Made by a program: the position numbers and the translations under genes
In this document: positions 1-7,305 of the stretch, piece by piece
Layout of the letters: the number at the start of each line of letters is the position of its first letter
How positions within the stretch are numbered: position 1 is the stretch's first letter
Assembly: GCA_045807125.1 (NCBI GenBank)
Contig: JBJMHZ010000005.1
Span: forward strand, 62,001 to 126,000
Origin: JBJMHZ01 sp045807125
Lineage (GTDB): Bacteria > Actinomycetota > Actinomycetes > JAWWOL01
DNA: 64,000 bases
Reading direction: 5' to 3'
Notes under the pieces: model-generated
What the model was told of the DNA's origin: nothing
What the model saw: only the letters and a program-made list of their open reading frames with translations
Database searches by the model: none

Positions 1-1
1 C

Positions 2-337
2 GCCATCGCCAACCCGCCGCTGAAGCTCGTCCTGCTGGAGAACCGCGGCCGGGGCGGGACGCTCAACCATCTCGGCGTCGAGGTCGAGTCGGTCGACGTG
101 GTGGAGGCGGAGCAGACCCGGCTCGCCGCCGGCGGGCTGGCCTCGGTGGCGGAGCGTGGCACCACCTGCTGCTACGCCACGCAGGACAAGTTCTGGGTGC
201 AGGGCTCGCCCGACGGCGAGCGATGGGAGGTCTACACCGTCCTCGCCGACAGCCCCACCTTCTTCGGCGAGCCGACCAAGGGTGAGACGTGCTGTGGTCA
301 GGACACGGTCGCAGCCGGTACGGCGAGCTGCTGCTGA
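2..337 (+). CDS. arsI: ArsI/CadI-family VOC protein, C-terminal part (partial)
   Basis: The frame is open from the left window edge to a TGA at 335-337, so the N-terminus lies outside. The visible part reads as the second half of a vicinal-oxygen-chelate protein of the ArsI/CadI family, with the typical stretches NHLGVEVES, TTCCYATQDKFWV and WEVYTVLAD. It ends in a short cysteine-rich tail with vicinal Cys pairs, as these proteins do. ArsI enzymes are Fe(II)-dependent C-As lyases that demethylate trivalent organoarsenicals; older annotations call them cadmium-induced protein CadI. In actinomycetes they usually sit in ars operons, so the flank to the left is probably arsenic resistance and unrelated to the pathway genes to the right. 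Family membership is firm; substrate is inferred. Confidence 0.82.
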   Translation, partial: AIANPPLKLVLLENRGRGGTLNHLGVEVESVDVVEAEQTRLAAGGLASVAERGTTCCYATQDKFWVQGSPDGERWEVYTVLADSPTFFGEPTKGETCCGQDTVAAGTASCC

Positions 338-849
338 GGAGCTGAAGGGCGGCCGCCACGCGCGCGCCGTTCGGCGCCGCGCCCAGGATCGGCGGGCGAG
401 GTCGGCCAGTGCACCGTGAAGATCGGCCCCGCTCGGCTGGTGGGCTCACGGTGAGCTCATGGCATCAGGATCCTGCAACTGCCCGCGACAGCGTCGGTCA
501 ACGGTTGGCCGCTACGTGTCACCGATCCAAGCCGGACGGCATGTGCAGCGAGGGGCTGACCCGCGAGGGCTTGACTGCACGAGCTTCAAGGGTCTATTCA
601 GTGCCCTTACCACCACTGATCGGATAGGGGCCGCGGCGTGGGCTTGAGCCGGATCAGCAACCCGATCGCCCGCAAAGCGGCCAGGACGGCACACGACGGA
701 CTCTTCGGTTCCGCTGCTCCGAGGCCCGGCCCGGCCGTGCCCACGTGCGGTGACGCGCGGACTGCCTCGACCTCGTTCCTCGACCGACGTGCCGGCGCAG
801 CCGGTCCGACCCACGGCGCTGCCGATGCGACTACTGCCGGGAGGGTGTA
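338..849. other. Intergenic stretch before the first biosynthetic operon
   Basis: This 512-bp region between the arsI-type gene and the methyltransferase gene shows no ORF with convincing family resemblance on either strand. Its base composition is slightly less GC-biased than the genes around it. It contains a candidate promoter at 571-600. A minus-strand reading that enters it from the methyltransferase gene is an antisense shadow. Nothing else was recognised. Confidence 0.5.
571..600 (+). promoter_or_regulatory. Candidate sigma-70-type promoter for the 850-9206 operon
   Basis: TTGACT at 571-576 is followed after 18 bases by TATTCA at 595-600. This resembles an HrdB-type -35/-10 pair and lies about 250 bp upstream of the first operon gene. 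The long leader makes assignment tentative, and other weaker pairs exist closer to the gene. Confidence 0.35.
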
Positions 850-1575
850 GTGGACACCGACGTTCACGCCAAGGACGCCAAGGACGCCGAGGCCGTCCCG
901 CTGTGGAACCAGGCCTACGACCCGTCGCAACTGCACGGGCAGGGGAACCTGTGGGGCGACCCGCCGGTGCCGTACGCGGAGAAGGCGGCCAGGGCCTTCG
1001 CCGAGAATTCCGCGGCGGTCGTCCTCGACCTTCCGTGCGGCGACGGGCGCAACCTCCCGCCACTGGCCGCCGGCGCCCCGGTCCTGCTCGGCGGCGATAC
1101 CGCGGAAAAGGCGATGGCGATCGCCGAGGAGGTGGCCGCGAAGGCCGGTATCCGCGACAAGGTGGTCCTCGTCAAGATGGACGCGTTCGCGACCGGGCTG
1201 CTGGACGAATCGGTCGACGGCGTCTTCTGCTGGGACCTGCTCGGCCATCTGCGCAACCCGCAGGACGCGCTGCGCGAGCTCTACCGGATCATCCGCCCGG
1301 GTGGCCGGATCGTCGCGAACATGTGGACGATGAACGACTGCCAGGTGAGCGACCCGAATATCAGGGAGATCGGTCTCAAGGAGTTCATCGACCATTTCGA
1401 GTTCTACTGCAAGTTCTACGACGAGGCCGACCTGCGGGCGCTCCTCGACTCGATTGGGCTGGCCGCCGAGAAGGTCGAGGTCGAGCGCTGGTGGGAGCCG
1501 CCGCACGCGGTCTACCGCGATTACGACCACGAGCACGAGAGCCTCATCTTCACCGTCGCGAAGCCGAGCGGCTGA
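850..1575 (+). CDS. Class I SAM-dependent methyltransferase
   Basis: A 241-residue Rossmann-fold methyltransferase. Motif I (LPCGDGR, residues 61-67) follows a beta strand, and the later FCWDLLGHL and RPGGRIVANMW stretches match the motif IV and post-II regions of small-molecule methyltransferases. GTG at 850 is chosen because GGGAGGG lies just upstream. It is the first gene of a tightly packed plus-strand run (850-9206), 44 bp from the next gene, so it is probably a tailoring enzyme of that pathway. The substrate (N-, O- or C-methylation) cannot be read from the sequence. Acidic residues after motif I and a Trp-rich C-terminus suggest a polar substrate. Confidence 0.8.
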   Translation: MDTDVHAKDAKDAEAVPLWNQAYDPSQLHGQGNLWGDPPVPYAEKAARAFAENSAAVVLDLPCGDGRNLPPLAAGAPVLLGGDTAEKAMAIAEEVAAKAGIRDKVVLVKMDAFATGLLDESVDGVFCWDLLGHLRNPQDALRELYRIIRPGGRIVANMWTMNDCQVSDPNIREIGLKEFIDHFEFYCKFYDEADLRALLDSIGLAAEKVEVERWWEPPHAVYRDYDHEHESLIFTVAKPSG

Positions 1576-1619
1576 GGCCTTCGAAGGGCGTGACGGCCGA
1601 ACGTATCCAGGATGACGTG

Positions 1620-2768
1620 ATGCGGAACGCAGCGGGACCGGGACGCAGCGCCGGCGCGGGGTCCCCGAACGGCCACCGCGGCCCCCGCCCGGTCGACTTC
1701 GAGGCCGGCACCGGCTTCGCCCCGGCGCACCACGGCGAGCTCCTGCAGGGCATGTTCGCCGACGGGACGGGGCGGCTGCGCCGGGCGCTGGTGACGCTGC
1801 CCGACCCGGGACGGGGCAGCCACGCCGCGTTCTACCCGAGCGAGAACCACTGGGGCGTCGTCGGCACGCCGGAGCTGATCAAGGTACGGCGGGCGGCGAT
1901 CGTCACCCTGCGCGAGCTGCCAGCTCACCCCTCCCCGGCGAAGGGCGGCCAGGTCGAGATCACCAGCAACGTGCCGCGCGGCATCGGGATGGGGTCATCG
2001 ACCGCCGACGTGACGGCGACGATCCGGGCGGTCGCCGACTATCACGGCGTCGCGCTGTCCCGCGAGGAGGTCGGCCGGCTCGCGGTGCTCGCCGAGTGCG
2101 CGTCCGACTCCATCATGATCGACGACCGGGTGGTGCTGTTCGCGCACCGGGACGGCGTGGTCCTGGAGACGTTCGGCCACAGCCTGCCGGCGATGGTCGT
2201 CGTCGGCTGCGACACCGAGCCGGGCACGAGGGTCGACACGCTGGCATTCGCGCCCGCCGACTACGACGACCGGGAGATCGGCGCGTTCCAGGTGCTGCGG
2301 GCGGCGCTGCGGCGCGCCGTGGCGACCGAGGACATGCCGCTGCTCGGCCGGGTCGCGACCGCGAGCGCCCGGATCAACCAGCGGTTCCTGCCGAAGCCGC
2401 ACCTGGCGCCGCTGCTCGAGCTGTGCCTGCGGCACGGCGGCTGCGGCATCCAGGTCGCGCACAGCGGGACGGTGGCCGGGCTGATCTTCGACGCGCGGCT
2501 CCCGGGAGTGGAGGCCGCGGTGCGCGAGGCGATCGCCGGGGTCAAGGCCATGGGTCTCCTGCTCACCTCGCTGATCGGCGCCGACCGGATCGTCCCCGAC
2601 CTCGTCGCCGAGCTGGCGGTGGCGGAGCTCGCCGCCGGGCGCGCTCCCGCGAACCTCCCGGCCCAAGGGCCGCCCGCCCAGCAGCCGCTGCCCGTCGTCG
2701 GGGCGCAGGCGGACGTGATGGACGTGACCGACGTGACGCACGTCGACGGCGCGCGGGTGATCGCCTGA
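1620..2768 (+). CDS. GHMP-family kinase, PduX (L-threonine kinase)-like
   Basis: A 382-residue GHMP kinase. The N-terminal PAHHGELLQG stretch (residues 35-44) and the ATP-binding glycine/serine loop GIGMGSSTAD (121-130) are as in PduX, which phosphorylates L-threonine to O-phospho-L-threonine for cobamide synthesis. No cobamide genes are nearby. Instead the next gene, overlapping by one base (TGATG), is a PLP beta-replacement-type enzyme, so the kinase probably activates a hydroxyamino acid such as Thr or Ser. ATG 1620 is preferred for its AGGA site seven bases upstream; GTG 1590 or 1617 are alternatives. The last ~60 residues are low-complexity, with repeated Asp-Val segments, and extend beyond the usual family length. 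Confidence 0.82.
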   Translation: MRNAAGPGRSAGAGSPNGHRGPRPVDFEAGTGFAPAHHGELLQGMFADGTGRLRRALVTLPDPGRGSHAAFYPSENHWGVVGTPELIKVRRAAIVTLRELPAHPSPAKGGQVEITSNVPRGIGMGSSTADVTATIRAVADYHGVALSREEVGRLAVLAECASDSIMIDDRVVLFAHRDGVVLETFGHSLPAMVVVGCDTEPGTRVDTLAFAPADYDDREIGAFQVLRAALRRAVATEDMPLLGRVATASARINQRFLPKPHLAPLLELCLRHGGCGIQVAHSGTVAGLIFDARLPGVEAAVREAIAGVKAMGLLLTSLIGADRIVPDLVAELAVAELAAGRAPANLPAQGPPAQQPLPVVGAQADVMDVTDVTHVDGARVIA

Positions 2769-3826
2769 TGAGCATCCGCACCAGCTACGAGGAGGCCACC
2801 GAGGCCTACCAGCTGCCGAGGCTGATCCGGCTGGCGCCGAACCTGTACGCGGCGTGCTTCGCGCTCATGAAGATGGTCCCGGCCCGCTACATCCTCCGCA
2901 AGGCCGAGCGGGACGGGCTGCTGGAGCCGGGCACGGTGATCGTGGAGACGACGTCGGGCACGTTCGGCCTGGCGCTCGCGATGCAGGCGGTGCACATGGA
3001 CCGCCGGCTGATCCTGGTGAGCGACCCGGTGATCGACGAGCGGCTCTACCGCCGGCTCACCGACCTCGGCGCGGTCGTCGACCGGGTGCCCGCGAGCGCG
3101 GCGACCGGAGCCGGCGGCTACCAGGCCGCGCGGCTGCGCCGGCTCGCCGAGCTGCGCGCCGGGCACCCGTCGACCTTCTGCCCGGAGCAGTACGCCAACC
3201 CGGACAACCCGCGCTCGTACGCGAGCGTCGCCGAGCTGCTGCTGGAGTGCCTCGGCCAGGTCGACTGCGTCGTCGGCCCGGTCGGCTCGGGCGGCTCGAT
3301 GTCGGGGACGGTCGGCTACCTGCGCTCGATCGTGCCGGAGTGCCGGGCGATCGGCGTGGACACCCACGGCAGCGTGCTGTTCGGCCACCCGGACAGCCCG
3401 CGCGAGCTGCGCGGGCTCGGCATGAGCCTGATGCCGGCCAACGTCGACCACCGGACCTTCGACGGCGCGCACTGGCTGTCAGCGCCCCTCGCGTACGCAT
3501 CGACCCGGGAGCTGCACCAAAGGCACGCGCTGTTCATGGGGCCGACGAGCGGCGCGGCGTACCGGGTGGCGAGCTGGTGGGCGCAGGCCAACCCGGGCGC
3601 GCTCACCGTCGTGCTGCTGCCGGACGAGGGGTACCGCTACCAGGACACCGTCTACGACGACGCGTGGCTCGCCGAACGGGGCTACGCGGACCAGCCCTGG
3701 CCGGCCGTGCCCACCCCGGTCGACCGGCCGGCCCAGCCGGGCGGGGCGTGGACCTGCTTCGACTGGGGTCGCCGCTCCTACCTCGAGGTGATGGCCCGGG
3801 AGCCAGACCCGGCGACGGTGTCATGA
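2768..3826 (+). CDS. PLP-dependent cysteine-synthase-fold (fold type II) enzyme
   Basis: A 352-residue enzyme of the cysteine synthase/CBS fold. Lys35 (in LMKMVPARY) aligns with the Schiff-base lysine, TSGTFG (62-67) replaces the usual TSGNTG substrate loop, and GSGGSMSG (173-180) is the PLP phosphate-binding loop. The changed substrate loop suggests a substrate other than O-acetylserine. SbnA, a relative, uses O-phospho-L-serine and an amino nucleophile to begin 2,3-diaminopropionate synthesis. With the upstream GHMP kinase making a phospho-hydroxyamino acid, beta-replacement by a nitrogen nucleophile such as a hydrazine or amino acid is a reasonable inference. It overlaps the kinase gene by one base, indicating translational coupling. 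Confidence 0.8.
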   Translation: MSIRTSYEEATEAYQLPRLIRLAPNLYAACFALMKMVPARYILRKAERDGLLEPGTVIVETTSGTFGLALAMQAVHMDRRLILVSDPVIDERLYRRLTDLGAVVDRVPASAATGAGGYQAARLRRLAELRAGHPSTFCPEQYANPDNPRSYASVAELLLECLGQVDCVVGPVGSGGSMSGTVGYLRSIVPECRAIGVDTHGSVLFGHPDSPRELRGLGMSLMPANVDHRTFDGAHWLSAPLAYASTRELHQRHALFMGPTSGAAYRVASWWAQANPGALTVVLLPDEGYRYQDTVYDDAWLAERGYADQPWPAVPTPVDRPAQPGGAWTCFDWGRRSYLEVMAREPDPATVS

Positions 3827-3857
3827 CGACGACCGGCGTCATGCCCGAGGGAACGGC

Positions 3858-5318
3858 ATGACCGAGGGGACGGGACGGCTGCGCGGCGAGCTGGGCCCGC
3901 GCACCCGGCGGGTGGTGTACGGGGAGCTGTCGCAGGCCGAGATCGCCGCCGAGATGCCGTCGATGGTCCAGGTCGACCGCGCGCACCTGGTGATGCTCGC
4001 CGAGCAGAAGCTCGTCCCGGCCGAGTCGGCGGTCGCGCTGCTGCGCTGCATCGACGAGCTGGCCGGGCAGCAGTTCGCGCCGCTCGCCTCCCGCCCGGCG
4101 CCGCGCGGCCTGTACCTGATGTACGAGGGCTACCTCGTCGAGCGGCTCGGCCCGGACGTCGGCGGCGTGCTGCACACCGGGCGGTCCCGCAACGACCTCA
4201 AGGCGACCATGACCGCGCTGCGGTTCCGCGACCGGGCGCTGGAGCTCGCCGAGCAGGCGGTGCGGCTGGAGGCGGTGCTGCTGTCCCGCGCCAGGGCGTA
4301 CCAGGACGTCGTCATGCCGGTGCACACGCACTTCCAGGCCGCGATGCCGGTGAGCTACGGCTACTACCTGCTCGGCGTGGCGCTCGCGGTCGGCCGGGAC
4401 GTCGACGCGCTGCGCGCCGCCGCCGAGGGCCTGTCCACCTGCCCGCTCGGCGCCGGCGCGGTCGCCGGCAGCGACCTGCCGATCGACCCGGACCGCACGG
4501 CCCGGCTGCTGGGCTTCGCCGGCCCGGCGCCGCACGCGCTGGACGCCGTCGCGAGCCGGGACGTCCCGCTCCGGATGCTCGGCGCGGCGACCGGCCTGGC
4601 CGTCACGCTCAGCCGGCTCGCGACCGACCTGCAGCTCTGGAGCACCGCGGAGTTCGGCTTCGTGAACTTCCCGGACCGGCTGGTCGGCGGCAGCTCGGCG
4701 ATGCCGCAGAAGCGGAACGCCTTCCTGCTCGAGCACGTGAAGGCGAAGCCGGCCGAGGCGCTCGGCGCGTGGGCCGCGGCCGCCGCCGCGATGGCCGGCA
4801 CCCCGTTCACGAACTCGATCGAGGTCGGCACCGAGGCGGTCGCCGACCTGTGGCCGGGCCTGCGGGCCGTCGAGCAGGCGGTGCTGCTCTGCCAGGTGCT
4901 CGTCATCGGCGCCCGCCCGGACCGGGCCAGGATGGCGCAGCGCGCCGAGGACGGGTTCACGACCGCGACCGCGATCGCGGACCGCCTGGTCGGGCAGGGG
5001 GTGCCGTTCCGCACCGCGCACCGGATGGTCGGCGAGGCCGTGCGGCGGGCGATCGAGGCCGGCACGACGCGGCTCGGCGACATCGGGCTGGACGGCGCCG
5101 GGCTGGACGGCGTCGGGGTGCAGGACGCCGGCGTGCCGGAGGTCGTCCGGTCGCTCGCCCACGGCGGCGGGCCGGGGGCGTTCGCCGGCATCCACGAACG
5201 CGCCGTCGCCGGGTGGTACGGGCACCGGCAGTGGCACAGGGACTGGCGCCGGTCGGTCGCGGACGCCGACGCCGAGCTGGCCGCCGCCGTCGCGTCGCTC
5301 TGCGAGCAGCGGCCATGA
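3858..5318 (+). CDS. Argininosuccinate lyase-like enzyme (fumarase/aspartase superfamily)
   Basis: A 486-residue member of the ASL/fumarase superfamily. It shows HTGRSRNDL (residues 106-114), a His-containing THFQ segment (157-160) and the signature loop GGSSAMPQKRN (277-287) that carries the catalytic serine. Superfamily enzymes cleave or form C-N bonds with release of fumarate or a related alkene. The cluster has no other arginine genes, so this is probably a pathway enzyme that eliminates or adds an amine or hydrazine rather than housekeeping ArgH. Related lyases release the nitrogen after aspartate transfer in SbnA/SbnB-like and nitrosuccinate pathways. GAGGGA lies five bases before ATG 3858. 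The C-terminal ~60 residues contain a Gly/Asp-rich insertion. Confidence 0.83.
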   Translation: MTEGTGRLRGELGPRTRRVVYGELSQAEIAAEMPSMVQVDRAHLVMLAEQKLVPAESAVALLRCIDELAGQQFAPLASRPAPRGLYLMYEGYLVERLGPDVGGVLHTGRSRNDLKATMTALRFRDRALELAEQAVRLEAVLLSRARAYQDVVMPVHTHFQAAMPVSYGYYLLGVALAVGRDVDALRAAAEGLSTCPLGAGAVAGSDLPIDPDRTARLLGFAGPAPHALDAVASRDVPLRMLGAATGLAVTLSRLATDLQLWSTAEFGFVNFPDRLVGGSSAMPQKRNAFLLEHVKAKPAEALGAWAAAAAAMAGTPFTNSIEVGTEAVADLWPGLRAVEQAVLLCQVLVIGARPDRARMAQRAEDGFTTATAIADRLVGQGVPFRTAHRMVGEAVRRAIEAGTTRLGDIGLDGAGLDGVGVQDAGVPEVVRSLAHGGGPGAFAGIHERAVAGWYGHRQWHRDWRRSVADADAELAAAVASLCEQRP

Positions 5319-6571
5319 CCGGCTGGTTCGTGCTCGTGGAGAGCAACACGACCGGATCGGGCCGGCTGTTCTGCGCGGCGGCCACGCAGCTCGGCCTGCG
5401 CCCGGTGCTGCTCGCCCGCGACCCCGGCCGCTACCCCTACGTCGCGGCCGACCGGATCGAGCACCGGGTCGTCGACACCGGCGACCCGGACGCGGTGCTC
5501 GCCGCGTGCGAGCGTCTCGGCGGGACGGTCGCCGGGGTCGTCAGCAGCTCCGAGTACTACGTCGGCACCGCCGGCGAGGTCGCTCGGTCGCTCGGCCTGC
5601 CGCATCCGGACCCTGACGCGGTGCGGGCGTGCAGGGACAAGAGCGCGCAGCGCGCGCTGCTGCGCGCGGCCGGGCTGCCCTCCCCCGCCTTCGCGGCGGC
5701 GGCGACCGCGGACGAGGCCGTCGAGGCCGCGGCGGCGATCGGGCTCCCGGTCGTCGTCAAGCCGGTCGCCGGCTCCGGGTCGATCGGCGTCCGGCGGTGC
5801 GCGAGCCTGCCCGAGGTTCGCGAGGCGGCGAGCTACGTGCTCCGCACCGACCCGGCCGAGCTGGCGCTCCCGCCGCAGCCGGCCGTGCTGGTCGAGGAGT
5901 ACCTCGACGGCGCCGAGCACTCGGTGGAGACGCTGGATGACCAGGTGATCGGCGTCACCCGCAAGCACCTCGGCCAGGAGCCGCACTTCGTCGAGACCGG
6001 GCACGACTTCCCTGCGCCACTGCCGCCGGCCGACCGGGTCGCGCTCGCCGAGACCGCGCTCGCCGCGCTGCGCGCGCTCGGCCTCGGCTGGGGCGCGGCG
6101 CACGTCGAGCTGCGGCACGCGCCCGGCGGGCCACCACGGGTCATCGAGGTCAACCCCCGGCTCGCCGGCGGGATGATCCCCCGGGTCGTGCAGGAGGCCA
6201 CCGGCATCGACATGATCCGGCACCTCGTCGCGTCGGCCGCTGGGCGGCCGGAGCCGCTCCGCCCGACCTGGCACCAGGCCGCGTCGATCCGGTTTCTGCT
6301 CGCCACGGCCGACGGCCGGCTCACCGAGATCGCCGGCGTGGCCGACGCCCGCCGGGTGCCGGGCGTCGTCGAGGTCGGGCTGATCAGGGAGGCCGGCCAC
6401 GACATCGTGCTGCGGCAGTCCTTCCAGGACCGCCTCGGCTACGTGATCGCCTCGGCGCAGGACGGTGCCGCAGCGGCGCGCGCGGCCGAGGACGGCCTGC
6501 GCATGCTGAGGGCGTGGATCACGCCCTGCCGCACCGACATCGACTTCGTCACGGAGGGCTCCCCGAGCTGA
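5315..6571 (+). CDS. ATP-grasp ligase (carboxylate-amine ligase family)
   Basis: A 418-residue single ATP-grasp protein. It has an N-terminal Rossmann-like preATP-grasp domain, then VVVKPVAGSGSIGV with the ATP-binding Lys149, VLVEEYLDG as the central strand, and a late VIEVNPRLAGG segment with the Mg2+-binding Glu/Asn pair. Such enzymes form an amide via an acyl-phosphate, often between two amino acids, in peptide-type natural products. ATG 5315 overlaps the TGA of the lyase gene (ATGA), so the genes are translationally coupled. In context it probably joins the amino acid made by the kinase/PLP/lyase genes to a partner. Substrates are not deducible. Confidence 0.85.
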   Translation: MTGWFVLVESNTTGSGRLFCAAATQLGLRPVLLARDPGRYPYVAADRIEHRVVDTGDPDAVLAACERLGGTVAGVVSSSEYYVGTAGEVARSLGLPHPDPDAVRACRDKSAQRALLRAAGLPSPAFAAAATADEAVEAAAAIGLPVVVKPVAGSGSIGVRRCASLPEVREAASYVLRTDPAELALPPQPAVLVEEYLDGAEHSVETLDDQVIGVTRKHLGQEPHFVETGHDFPAPLPPADRVALAETALAALRALGLGWGAAHVELRHAPGGPPRVIEVNPRLAGGMIPRVVQEATGIDMIRHLVASAAGRPEPLRPTWHQAASIRFLLATADGRLTEIAGVADARRVPGVVEVGLIREAGHDIVLRQSFQDRLGYVIASAQDGAAAARAAEDGLRMLRAWITPCRTDIDFVTEGSPS

Positions 6572-7305
6572 TGGGCATCGCGCACCACGGCCGCACGCAC
6601 CGGCTGGACTGGGAGGACCCGTCCATCCGGGAATGGGACTGCACGGTCCTGCAGTCCGACCCGGAGGCCGGCATCGTGCTGGACCGGTCGGCGTTCTACC
6701 CGGGCGGCGGCGGGCAGCCGCCGGACCACGGCGTCCTGCTCTGGCAGGGGGTGCAGACCCGGATCGCCGGCACCCGCAAGGGCGGGGACCTCTACCTGCT
6801 GCCGGTGCCGGGCGACCCGGTGCCGCCGCCTGGCACGGCGGTGCGCGGCGCGCTCGACGACGAGCGGCGCAGCACCCTCATGCGCACCCACTCCGGCCTG
6901 CACGTGCTGTGCGGCACGGTGTTCCGCGACTTCGGCGCGCTCGTCACGGGCGGCAACATGGAGCCCGGCGAGGCGCGGATGGACTTCAACCTGCCGGACG
7001 TCCCGCCGGGCTTCAAGCAGACCCTGGAGGACGCGGTCAACGCCGAGATCGAGGCCGACCGGCGCATCGACGTGCGCTGGCTGCCTCGCGAGCAGGCGCT
7101 CGCGATCCCGGACCTGATCCGCACCCAGGATCGATTGCCGCCGGAGACGCCCGAGATGCGGCTCGTCGACATCGTCGGCCTCGACGTCCAGGCCGACGGC
7201 GGGACGCACGTGGCCTCCACGAAGCAGATCGGCCGCATCCAGGTGACCAAGGTGGACAACAAGGGCCGGCAGAACCGCCGGGTACGGATCAGGCTGGCCG
7301 GATGA
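6571..7305 (+). CDS. alaX: AlaX-type alanyl/threonyl-tRNA editing domain protein
   Basis: A 244-residue homologue of the editing domain of alanyl-tRNA synthetase. FYPGGGGQP (residues 42-50) is the typical glycine-rich entry, HSGLH (107-111) provides the HxxxH zinc ligands, and DGGTHV (209-214) matches the CGGTHV motif with Asp in place of Cys. AlaX proteins hydrolyse Ser- or Gly-tRNA(Ala). A stand-alone copy inside an amino-acid-analogue operon may clear tRNA mischarged with the product (self-protection), or may have been recruited as a pathway hydrolase. The Cys-to-Asp change affects a metal ligand and is worth noting. It overlaps its neighbours by one base (TGATG) and four bases (ATGA). Confidence 0.82.
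   Translation: MGIAHHGRTHRLDWEDPSIREWDCTVLQSDPEAGIVLDRSAFYPGGGGQPPDHGVLLWQGVQTRIAGTRKGGDLYLLPVPGDPVPPPGTAVRGALDDERRSTLMRTHSGLHVLCGTVFRDFGALVTGGNMEPGEARMDFNLPDVPPGFKQTLEDAVNAEIEADRRIDVRWLPREQALAIPDLIRTQDRLPPETPEMRLVDIVGLDVQADGGTHVASTKQIGRIQVTKVDNKGRQNRRVRIRLAG

Noticed and set aside
607..1536. Minus-strand frame covering the methyltransferase gene and upstream region
   Set aside because: Shadow of the methyltransferase; the part outside it (607-849) has no recognisable domain or start site.
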